DNA of 6,127 nucleotides, taken from Bacteroidota bacterium. Its GTDB lineage: Bacteria > Bacteroidota > Bacteroidia > Chitinophagales > UBA10324. The DNA is taken from NCBI GenBank assembly GCA_003455275.1, contig DMRR01000083.1, positions 1 through 6,127 on the forward strand. Reading direction: 5' to 3'. Both the position numbers and the translations under genes were made by a program. A model generated the notes under the pieces. That model did not search any database. It was not told the DNA's origin and was given only the letters and a program-made list of their open reading frames with translations. Shown here one piece after another: positions 1 through 5,161 of this stretch (positions within the stretch are counted from its first letter, which is position 1; every line of letters begins with the position of its first letter).

Positions 1-578
1 GTCGCAATACACTTCAGACAACAACCTTGCTTGATGCGATTGAGGCTAACAAATTTGATTGTGCAATTGGCGGTGCGCGCCGCGACGAAGAGAAAGCAAG
101 AGCCAAGGAAAGATTCTTTTCTCACCGGGATGAATTCGGTCAGTGGGACCCAAAAAATCAGCGACCTGAACTCTGGAATATTTTCAATGGAAAAAAACAT
201 GTGGGCGAACACTTCCGTGTTTTCCCAATCAGCAATTGGACGGAGATGGATGTGTGGCAGTATATTTTGTTAGAAAAAATTCCATTGCCTAGTTTGTATT
301 TCACCCACAAGCGAAAGGTTTTTGTTCGTGATGGTGTGATTTATTCTGTCAGTGATTTCATGAAAATGAAACCTACTGAAGTAGTGGAAGAAAGAATTGT
401 TCGCTTCAGAACTGTTGGCGACATGACTTGTACGGGCGCAGTTCTCTCCGAAGCATCTTCTGTTGAAGATATTATTGCTGAAGTCGCTGCGTCGCGTGTT
501 ACAGAGCGCGGCTCCCGCATCGACGATCGTCGCAGCGAAGCTGCCATGGAAGACAGAAAGAAACAGGGATATTTTTAA
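1..578 (+). CDS. cysD: Sulfate adenylyltransferase small subunit (ATP sulfurylase subunit 2), 5'-truncated by window edge
   Basis: The reading frame is open from the left edge (first full codon at 3) to TAA at 576-578, giving 191 residues. The TTG at 27 is an internal leucine codon, not a start. CysD is the PP-loop subunit that, with the GTPase CysN, adenylates sulfate to APS in assimilatory sulfate reduction in the cytoplasm. Visible family blocks are GGARRDEEKARAKER near the left end, WDPKNQRPELWN, RVFPISNWTEMDVWQYI, VRFRTVGDMTCTGAV, and the conserved tail ending RKKQGYF. The E. coli protein is about 300 residues, so roughly the first 110, including the SGGKDS PP-loop, should lie to the left of the window. 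No frameshift is seen. cysN follows after an 88-bp spacer on the same strand, so the two are probably co-transcribed. Identification is confident. Confidence 0.96.
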   Translation, partial: RNTLQTTTLLDAIEANKFDCAIGGARRDEEKARAKERFFSHRDEFGQWDPKNQRPELWNIFNGKKHVGEHFRVFPISNWTEMDVWQYILLEKIPLPSLYFTHKRKVFVRDGVIYSVSDFMKMKPTEVVEERIVRFRTVGDMTCTGAVLSEASSVEDIIAEVAASRVTERGSRIDDRRSEAAMEDRKKQGYF

Positions 579-583
579 AGCAA

Positions 584-658
584 GTTTGAAGTAAGAAGTT
601 GGAAGTTGGATTTTCCTGACAACAAAAACTTCCAAGATCAAAAATCAAAGTTCAAAGA
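584..658 (+). repeat. Two opposed arrays of degenerate 7-bp repeats in the cysD-cysN spacer
   Basis: Seen directly: positions 584-611 divide into heptamers GTTTGAA, GTAAGAA, GTTGGAA, GTTGGAT. Positions 631-658 divide into TCCAAGA, TCAAAAA, TCAAAGT, TCAAAGA, with TCAAA recurring at exactly 638, 645 and 652. The reverse complement of the second array (CTTTGAA, CTTTGAT, TTTTGAT, CTTGGAA) resembles the first, so the arms are inverted copies of one heptamer family. They contain a perfect 9-bp inverted repeat, TTGGAAGTT (599-607) with AACTTCCAA (627-635), around a 19-nt loop. The second arm ends eight bases before the cysN ATG. No Shine-Dalgarno sequence or protein-coding potential is seen. Function is unknown; a leader hairpin or a mobile minisatellite are both possible. 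Confidence 0.6.
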
Positions 659-666
659 TTCATTAG

Positions 667-1932
667 ATGACCACAAAAAGTTACTTAGACATGGAACTGC
701 TTCGCTTTACAACGGCAGGCAGCGTTGACGATGGAAAGAGCACGCTCATCGGGCGATTGCTTTATGATTCGAAATCAATTTTCGAAGATCAGCTTGAAGC
801 GATTGAACACACGAGCCGTCAGCGCGGTGAAGAAGGTGTGAACCTGGCATTGCTTACAGACGGTTTGCGTGCAGAGCGCGAGCAGGGAATCACGATTGAT
901 GTTGCTTACAGATACTTCGCAACTCCGAAACGGAAATTCATTATTGCCGATACTCCCGGTCACATTCAGTACACGCGCAACATGGTTACGGGTGCAAGCA
1001 CTGCGAACCTCGCCATCATATTGGTGGATGCACGCAATGGTGTGGTGGAACAAACTTGCCGTCACTCTTTCATTGCATCGCTGCTCGAGATTCCGCACAT
1101 TGTTGTTTGTGTGAACAAAATGGATTTGATGGATTGGAGTGAAGATGTATTTGAAAAAATAAAATCCGACTACACATCGTTCGCTGCAAAGCTTGATGTG
1201 CGCGATATTCACTTCATTCCTATCAGTGCTTTGAAAGGAGACAATGTGGTGGATCCATCACACAACATGCTGTGGTATAATGGGAGCACACTTCTTTACT
1301 TGCTCGAAAACATTCACATCGCGAGCGACATGAATCACATTGATGCGCGCTTTCCGGTGCAATATGTGGTTCGTCCATACAGCGACAAGTATCATGACTA
1401 TCGAGGTTATGCAGGAAGAGTGGCAGGTGGAATTTTTCGTCCGGGCGATGAAGTAGAAATTCTTCCGAGCGGATTTACTTCAAAAGTAAAATCCATTGAC
1501 ACCTACGAGGGCACTTTGCAGGAAGCATTTCCTCCGCAGAGCGTTTGTATTACACTCGAAGATGATATTGACATCAGCCGCGGCGACATGATTGTTCGAA
1601 AGAATAACAAACCTGAAATGAGTCAGGATGTTGATCTGATGATTTGTTGGCTGAACGAAAAGCCATTGCAACTGAATGGAAAATATGCGCTCCGCCACAC
1701 CACCCGTGATGCACGATGTGTAATTAAAGAAGTAAAATACAAAGTGAACATCAACACGCTTCACCGTGATACGGAAGACACCAACATTCGTATGAATGAA
1801 ATTGGTCGTATCACTATCAGAACAACAGTTCCTCTTCTATTCGACAGCTATCGCAAAAACAGAATCACCGGTTCGCTCATTCTCATTGATGAAGCAACCA
1901 ATGAAACTGTTGGCGCAGGAATGATTGTGTGA
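667..1932 (+). CDS. cysN: Sulfate adenylyltransferase large subunit (GTPase subunit 1 of ATP sulfurylase)
   Basis: Complete gene of 421 residues, ATG at 667 and TGA at 1930-1932. CysN couples GTP hydrolysis to the energetically uphill synthesis of APS by CysD. The translation-factor-type GTPase motifs are all present: G1 GSVDDGKS (residues 18-25), switch I around GITIDVAYRYF (74-84), G3 DTPGH (95-99), G4 NKMD (150-153) and G5 SALKG (187-191). The beta-barrel domains follow from about residue 225, starting near RFPVQYVVRPYSD. The protein stops after ETVGAGMIV, where CysN normally ends, so there is no fused C-terminal APS kinase (CysC) as in CysNC/NodQ proteins. The ATG at 667 fits the family N terminus (LDMELLRFTTAGSVDDGK); an alternative ATG lies at 691. 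The upstream leader has no Shine-Dalgarno sequence and consists of A-rich heptamers. cysD lies directly upstream in the same direction. Confidence 0.97.
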   Translation: MTTKSYLDMELLRFTTAGSVDDGKSTLIGRLLYDSKSIFEDQLEAIEHTSRQRGEEGVNLALLTDGLRAEREQGITIDVAYRYFATPKRKFIIADTPGHIQYTRNMVTGASTANLAIILVDARNGVVEQTCRHSFIASLLEIPHIVVCVNKMDLMDWSEDVFEKIKSDYTSFAAKLDVRDIHFIPISALKGDNVVDPSHNMLWYNGSTLLYLLENIHIASDMNHIDARFPVQYVVRPYSDKYHDYRGYAGRVAGGIFRPGDEVEILPSGFTSKVKSIDTYEGTLQEAFPPQSVCITLEDDIDISRGDMIVRKNNKPEMSQDVDLMICWLNEKPLQLNGKYALRHTTRDARCVIKEVKYKVNINTLHRDTEDTNIRMNEIGRITIRTTVPLLFDSYRKNRITGSLILIDEATNETVGAGMIV

Positions 1933-1959
1933 GAAAAAAAATTATTGAAGTTGTTGTGC

Positions 1960-1977
1960 TCGATTTGTAATCGAACT
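1960..1977. repeat. REP-like palindrome, unit 1
   Basis: A perfect 6-bp stem TCGATT (1960-1965) / AATCGA (1969-1974) with the 3-nt loop TGT, followed by AC so that the unit ends CGAAC. On the - strand it reads GTTC followed by the palindrome. It is the first of three related units between the converging stops of cysN and the permease gene. Its core TTGTAATC (1965-1972) is a variant of the TTGCAAATC core of units 2 and 3. Confidence 0.6.
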
Positions 1978-1988
1978 CAGTTAGAAAA

Positions 1989-2007
1989 TCCGATTGCAAA
2001 TCGGAAC
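1989..2007. repeat. REP-like palindrome, unit 2
   Basis: A perfect 7-bp stem TCCGATT (1989-1995) / AATCGGA (1999-2005) with the 3-nt loop GCA, then AC. The core TTGCAAATC is at 1994-2002, 29 bp after the matching core of unit 1. On the - strand the unit reads GTTC, then CGATTTGCAATCGGA. Confidence 0.65.
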
Positions 2008-2019
2008 ATTTAATTCCCC

Positions 2020-2041
2020 CCGCTTGCAAATCAAGCGGAAC
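2020..2041. repeat. REP-like palindrome, unit 3
   Basis: A 6-bp stem CCGCTT (2020-2025) / AAGCGG (2033-2038) with a 7-nt loop, followed by AAC. The core TTGCAAATC at 2024-2032 is identical to that of unit 2 and exactly 30 bp further on. The stem has changed on both sides compared with unit 2 (CGCTT/AAGCG against CGATT/AATCG), which points to a selected paired structure. There is no following U-run in either direction, so this is not a standard intrinsic terminator. Confidence 0.65.
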
Positions 2042-2046
2042 GATGC

Positions 2047-2074
2047 ATTTGACTTTTCACCTTTCACCTTTTGC
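2047..2074. repeat. 7-bp repeat tract covering the 3' end of the permease gene
   Basis: On the + strand the sequence divides into ATTTGAC, TTTTCAC, CTTTCAC, CTTTTGC. The two central copies form a perfect tandem TTTCACC TTTCACC at 2055-2068. On the - strand this is GGTGAAA GGTGAAA, which supplies the last codons (Lys-Gly-Glu-Arg) and the TGA stop of the permease. Related TTTTCAC/GTGAAAA words recur at 2934-2969. Confidence 0.5.
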
Positions 2075-2884
2075 CATTCTCCTCACCATACTCACGCTCG
2101 CGCATAAAAGAAAAATTCCTCCCAGCACTGCTACTACTGATGATCCAGCAGGGAAATCTCGGCTGAATGAGAACCACAATCCGAGAAAACTTCCTGCAAT
2201 GCTGATGAGAAGTGCAATCACTACCACACCCAAATTATTTTTCGTGAGCATGATGCCGCACACGGAAGGAATAATCAGGTATGAGAAAACCGGAATTACT
2301 CCGTTCACTTTCACAGCAAATACAATGGCGAGTCCGATGGAAATGTAGAACAGGAAATTCCACAGGTTGAAGGCGCTCACTTTTTCTCCGCTGCCATCTT
2401 CAGACTTTTCAGTGAGTGCAAAAAACTTTCTGAAGAAAATTAAATGCACCAATGCAAGTGTGCCGAAAACCATTCCGATCAGTTCAATTTGCTCCCAGCT
2501 CACGGAAAGAATATTTCCAAAGAGCACTTCCTGAATATCTGAATCGCCATGCGGTGTTTTTGAAATGAGCAGCACCGTGAGAGCCGAAGTGAAGGCATAA
2601 AAAATTCCGATGATGGCTTCGGTTTTCAAACGCTTGTCGCGAATGGAAATGAACGACATCAGCAGCGCTCCCACAAGTGTAAACACAAGCGGAATCGTGG
2701 TGAGTCCGAAACCCATGAAGGCAGCGAACGCCACACCGAGTGATGAGATTTGTCCAAGCGCAAGGTCAACGAACACAATGCCGCGACCTACCACATGCAC
2801 ACCGAGATACGAGAGCAAAATTCCGGTGATGAGCGCCACCACAAACGCCTGCACCATGAAGGGCAGTTGAAACATTTCAAACAT
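2057..2884 (-). CDS. Metal ABC transporter permease, ZnuB/TroC (ABC-3) family
   Basis: Complete gene of 275 residues, ATG at 2884-2882 and TGA at 2059-2057. It is a polytopic inner-membrane protein with hydrophobic segments near residues 10-30, 40-58, 62-80, 91-108, 132-151, 175-193, 197-214, 218-240 and 248-266, the usual pattern for permeases that import zinc, manganese or iron with a cluster A-I binding protein. Family blocks include GRGIVFVDLALGQISSLGVAFA (33-54), KTEAIIGIFYAFTSALTVLL (87-106), SKTPHGDSDIQEVLFGNIL (108-126) and VIPVFSYLIIPSV (196-208). The block usually reading GDALSHAALPG in ZnuB has Q45 near the His position. I believe FVDLALxQI is typical of a distinct subfamily. A second ATG lies three codons in. 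The gene follows the ZnuA-like gene after 89 bp on the same strand. No ATPase gene adjoins it, since cysN converges on it. The substrate is inferred from family and context only. Confidence 0.9.
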   Translation of the reverse strand: MFEMFQLPFMVQAFVVALITGILLSYLGVHVVGRGIVFVDLALGQISSLGVAFAAFMGFGLTTIPLVFTLVGALLMSFISIRDKRLKTEAIIGIFYAFTSALTVLLISKTPHGDSDIQEVLFGNILSVSWEQIELIGMVFGTLALVHLIFFRKFFALTEKSEDGSGEKVSAFNLWNFLFYISIGLAIVFAVKVNGVIPVFSYLIIPSVCGIMLTKNNLGVVVIALLISIAGSFLGLWFSFSRDFPAGSSVVAVLGGIFLLCASVSMVRRMAKGER

Positions 2885-2948
2885 TTTAGATTTTTTAATT
2901 TAGAGTTAAGATTATTTTTTGATTGGGTGATTAGTGAAAAGTGAAATT
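2883..2948 (-). repeat. 7-bp repeat tract upstream of the permease gene
   Basis: The 89-bp spacer between the binding-protein stop and the permease start is largely 7-bp periodic. Read on the - strand, TC dinucleotides begin at 2944, 2937 and 2930 (TCACTTT, TCACTAA, TCACCCA) and again in phase at 2911, 2904 and 2890, the last just before the ATG. A 7-bp inverted repeat, GTGAAAA (2934-2940) with TTTTCAC (2963-2969), spans a 22-nt loop. No Shine-Dalgarno sequence is seen. There is no room here for the expected ATPase gene. Confidence 0.5.
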
Positions 2949-2973
2949 AGATGGTCTGTATTTTTTCACCTTT

Positions 2974-3879
2974 CTACTTCAGCGCTGCTGTCAGCAGATT
3001 GATGTTGTAATCAAACAAATCGTAGTAAGTTTTAATTGTATCGAACGCACCGACAGAATTCGCGAGTGTCAACACTTTCACGCCGGTTTGATTTTTCACC
3101 ACATCGGAAGATGAAGTAGTGAAGTAAGGTGAAGAGATTATCACCTTGATGGCGTTCGTCTTTACTTCATTAATAATTTTCACCAACTGTGATGGCGTAG
3201 GAGGAATGCCCGGCTTGGGTTCCATAAAATCAACGATGTGCAAGCCGAATCGTGTTTCGAAGTAACACCACTCATTGTGGTAAGCAATAATTTTTGCTCC
3301 CTTAAATGGCGCAATAGCCGCACTCCATGTTTTCATTTTCGCATCAATGGTGGAATTAAACTTCACCAGGTTTGCTTCGAAGAATGCTTTGTTCTCCGGA
3401 GAAACTTTTTCCAAACCATTGCAGATGTTGCGTGCAATAATTTTTCCGTTGAGCGGATCGAGCCAGTAGTGCGGGTTTCCGTAAACATGAATATCACCTT
3501 CGCCGCGGTTGAGTGACGAAGGAACTTGCAAAAGATTTACACCAACAGATGCATCTACATATCCGTTTGCACCTTTCTGAATTTTTGAGTTTCGCGAACT
3601 CGCAAGCAGTTGCGGCGACCAGCCCGCTTCCAAATCCAAACCAACCGTGATAAACAAATCAGCATTAGTGAGATTGATAATGTAACTCGGCTTTGGATCA
3701 ACAAAGTGCGGATTCTGGTAGCCGGTTGCGATGGAAGTGGCAGAAATTTTTTCGCAGCCAATCAGTTCAGCAATACTTTTCATATCCATCGTAGTCGCCA
3801 CAACTTTGATGATGCCCGCATTTGAAAAAGAAAATGTTCCAAGAAGAAAAAAAGTTGCGATTAATTTTTTAGTGCTCAT
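2974..3879 (-). CDS. Periplasmic metal-binding protein of an ABC importer, ZnuA/TroA (cluster A-I) family
   Basis: Complete gene of 301 residues, ATG at 3879-3877 and TAG at 2976-2974. It has a signal peptide of about 21 residues (basic start MSTKK, hydrophobic core, likely cleavage after SNA) and no lipobox cysteine, so a soluble periplasmic protein is expected. Metal-ligand histidines expected from ZnuA/TroA are visible: H58 in QNPHFVDPKPS, H137 in GNPHYWLDP and H201 in IAYHNEW. Other family marks are NADLFITVGLDLEAGW (72-87) and VDFMEPKPGIPPTPSQL (216-232). The His-rich loop of many zinc-specific ZnuA proteins is absent. In the C-terminal stretch LTLANSVGA (270-278), Asn274 sits about where the fourth ligand, an aspartate, is usual, so coordination may differ; this alignment is by eye. 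The gene lies between an outer-membrane barrel gene (33 bp upstream) and the permease gene, consistent with one operon. Zinc is the likeliest substrate, with manganese or iron possible. Confidence 0.92.
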   Translation of the reverse strand: MSTKKLIATFFLLGTFSFSNAGIIKVVATTMDMKSIAELIGCEKISATSIATGYQNPHFVDPKPSYIINLTNADLFITVGLDLEAGWSPQLLASSRNSKIQKGANGYVDASVGVNLLQVPSSLNRGEGDIHVYGNPHYWLDPLNGKIIARNICNGLEKVSPENKAFFEANLVKFNSTIDAKMKTWSAAIAPFKGAKIIAYHNEWCYFETRFGLHIVDFMEPKPGIPPTPSQLVKIINEVKTNAIKVIISSPYFTTSSSDVVKNQTGVKVLTLANSVGAFDTIKTYYDLFDYNINLLTAALK

Positions 3880-3882
3880 GAT

Positions 3883-3917
3883 TTTTTGATTTTTAATTTT
3901 TGAATTTTGATTTTAAT
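3883..3917 (-). repeat. 7-bp T/A-rich repeat tract in the leader of the ZnuA-like gene
   Basis: On the + strand the tract divides exactly into TTTTTGA (3883), TTTTTAA (3890), TTTTTGA (3897), ATTTTGA (3904) and TTTTAAT (3911). In the sense direction of the downstream gene this is a run of TCAAAAA-type heptamers ending three bases before its ATG. The TAA stop of the upstream barrel gene (3915-3913) lies inside the last unit. The heptamers match those ahead of cysN (TCAAAAA, TCAAAGT, TCAAAGA), 3 kb away on the other strand. Confidence 0.6.
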
Positions 3918-5070
3918 ACTGATGCGCTCCATGCGTTCCGATTACGAAAATCCATCGGAGCCATGCTTCGTAAGTTTGAGAATGATTCGGTTGCTCCGTC
4001 ATTTTACCTTCCAGTTCTATTTTCTGAAATTCAGTGGCGAGCCAGCCGTAAGTAGCGCTGTAAGCCATTAGCACGGCAGCGGGTGCGTTCACATCCTGCG
4101 CATAATTATATCGCGCGGTAATGAAGGAGCGCTTTGCAATTTGCAGTGACATGAGCGAATACAATCCAAGTGAATTCACCTGAATGTTTTCTGTCTTCTG
4201 AACTTTTGCATAAAAAATTTCCGACTGCCAGGTAAATGATTTGTAAGTGTTGTGTTCAAGCGGTTTCCATTTGTAAGTCAAATCCACGCCACCAACTTGT
4301 GTGCTGAGTGAAGAATCATTCGGTCCCATTGCGGCAGATAATCCAAACTCAAGAGTTGCATTATCGTTAAGAGAAAAGAAATTTTTCAGATGCCCGACAT
4401 ACAGAAAATTATTTCGATCGCTTCGAATGAAAAGCGGACTATCACCATAACCCGCAAATGCCTGTGCAGTCAGCTCTTGATAGAACGCATGATTCGGCAG
4501 CAGCCAACTGAGCGAAACACCATCATCATTTATTCCTTCCCCGAAAAGATTTTCGTAAGCATTTGGCAAATCAATAAACGGAAGCGCGTGCGCATGAACA
4601 GGATTAATTCTTCCGAATGCACTTTTGAATTTTCCTGCCTTCAGTTGCAAGCCCCAAGGCAGCGAAGTGGAAGTGAGATAACCTTCTTCAATGTTCGCTG
4701 CATACTTGTGGGTGTCTTCATCTTTTCCAAGCGAAAGAAAAAAATCAGCGCGTATGTAAGGATCAACAACTGATTGAAAAGAAAACTCTGCTTCGTTCAG
4801 GTAAGCATCAAAATTTCTTTTCGCAGCGTTAATGTAAGAAGCACCAAAATCGCCAATCACGCTGATGTCAGGATTGGAAGATGCAGCAACACGCGGAACA
4901 AAAGGCGCTGCATCATTTGTGGTTTGCATTTGTGCTTCTATTTGTAGAAGCAGTAATGAATCGGTGGCTGCTGTTGAATCTGCCGGAGTTTGCGCTGAAA
5001 CTTTTTTATTTAATGCAGCAAGAGCAATGAAAAGAAGAATGAATAATGAAATTTTTTTTATACAAAACAT
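3913..5070 (-). CDS. Outer-membrane beta-barrel protein, probable porin of the metal-uptake cluster
   Basis: 385 residues from ATG at 5070-5068 to TAA at 3915-3913. The frame also has an ATG at 5136, but the codons from there would put 22 residues ahead of a good signal peptide (MFCIKKISLF to KVSAQ, cleavage near residue 26), so 5070 is preferred. After a short Leu/Gln-rich helix (37-48) come NPDISVIGDFGASYI (66-80), then alternating amphipathic strands: EAEFSFQSVVDPYIRADFFL (93-112), LPWGLQLKAGKFKSAFGRINPVH (137-159), GVSLSWLLPN (184-193), LTYKWKPL (264-271) and SFTWQSEIFYA (278-288). The chain ends in an aromatic residue (GTHGAHQY, 378-385), as expected for barrels inserted by BAM. No plug domain or TonB box is recognised. 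The DPYIRADFF and LKAGKF blocks and the GAHxY tail resemble barrels I recall beside zinc ABC genes; overall it is like the OprO/OprP class. The transported substrate is inferred only from context. It is followed 33 bp later by the ZnuA-like gene. Confidence 0.78.
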   Translation of the reverse strand: MFCIKKISLFILLFIALAALNKKVSAQTPADSTAATDSLLLLQIEAQMQTTNDAAPFVPRVAASSNPDISVIGDFGASYINAAKRNFDAYLNEAEFSFQSVVDPYIRADFFLSLGKDEDTHKYAANIEEGYLTSTSLPWGLQLKAGKFKSAFGRINPVHAHALPFIDLPNAYENLFGEGINDDGVSLSWLLPNHAFYQELTAQAFAGYGDSPLFIRSDRNNFLYVGHLKNFFSLNDNATLEFGLSAAMGPNDSSLSTQVGGVDLTYKWKPLEHNTYKSFTWQSEIFYAKVQKTENIQVNSLGLYSLMSLQIAKRSFITARYNYAQDVNAPAAVLMAYSATYGWLATEFQKIELEGKMTEQPNHSQTYEAWLRWIFVIGTHGAHQY

Positions 5071-5089
5071 GACTGTTGTTGTTTGAAAG

Positions 5090-5119
5090 AAAAAAATGAT
5101 TGATCCGGCATTGCCGGAT
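5090..5119 (-). terminator. GC-rich hairpin followed by a U-run, candidate intrinsic terminator or leader hairpin
   Basis: A perfect 7-bp stem, ATCCGGC (5103-5109) with GCCGGAT (5113-5119) and loop ATT, is followed on the - strand, after six bases, by seven T residues (5096-5090). It lies after the small His/Cys gene (stop at 5162) and only 20 bp before the barrel-gene ATG at 5070. It may end the small gene's transcript, or sit in the leader of the barrel gene as an attenuator. The gap between stem and U-run makes it weaker than a standard terminator. Confidence 0.45.
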
Positions 5120-5138
5120 TCAAAAAATAAATTCAATA

Positions 5139-5158
5139 AGAGAAAAAATATTTTCTCT
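5139..5158. repeat. AT-rich inverted repeat after the small His/Cys gene
   Basis: AGAGAAAA (5139-5146) pairs perfectly with TTTTCTCT (5151-5158) around the 4-nt loop AATA, three bases beyond the stop of the small gene on the - strand. Together with the GC-rich hairpin at 5103-5119 it fills the spacer. It could protect or end the transcript, or be an operator for a dimeric metal regulator. It matches no recognised box closely enough to name. Confidence 0.35.
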
Positions 5159-5161
5159 CAG

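Noticed and set aside
775..1212. Open frame of about 145 codons on the - strand inside cysN
   Set aside because: It overlaps the conserved GTPase motifs of cysN on the other strand. Its Cys/His-rich translation is a by-product of the real codons.
1960..2041. CRISPR-like spacing of repeated units (about 30 bp)
   Set aside because: There are only three units with 15-19 bp palindromes and stems that vary. There are no constant-length unique spacers and no cas genes. The units fit REP elements better.
2020..2060. Standard rho-independent terminator shared by cysN and the permease gene
   Set aside because: The hairpins are present, but no run of U follows in either direction. After unit 3 the + strand reads AACGATGC, and on the - strand a G run follows.
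2043..2348. Open frame on the + strand opposite the permease gene, about 100 codons
   Set aside because: It is antisense to a well-supported permease, its residue pattern has no family features, and part of it is the reverse of the heptamer tract.
4390..4773. Open frame of about 127 codons on the + strand opposite the barrel gene
   Set aside because: It is a low-complexity basic translation with no recognisable domain or start signal, fully inside the barrel coding region. It is a shadow frame.
5060..5130. Bacteroidota promoter ahead of the barrel gene at TATTTTTTG (- strand, near 5129-5121)
   Set aside because: The spacing is one base too long for TAnnTTTG, no -33 element is clear, and the tract is simple T-rich sequence.
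5069..5136. N-terminal extension of the barrel protein from the ATG at 5136
   Set aside because: It would place 22 residues (MNLFFESGNAGS and so on) before a complete signal peptide and would translate through the GC-rich hairpin at 5103-5119. The ATG at 5070 gives a normal exported protein.
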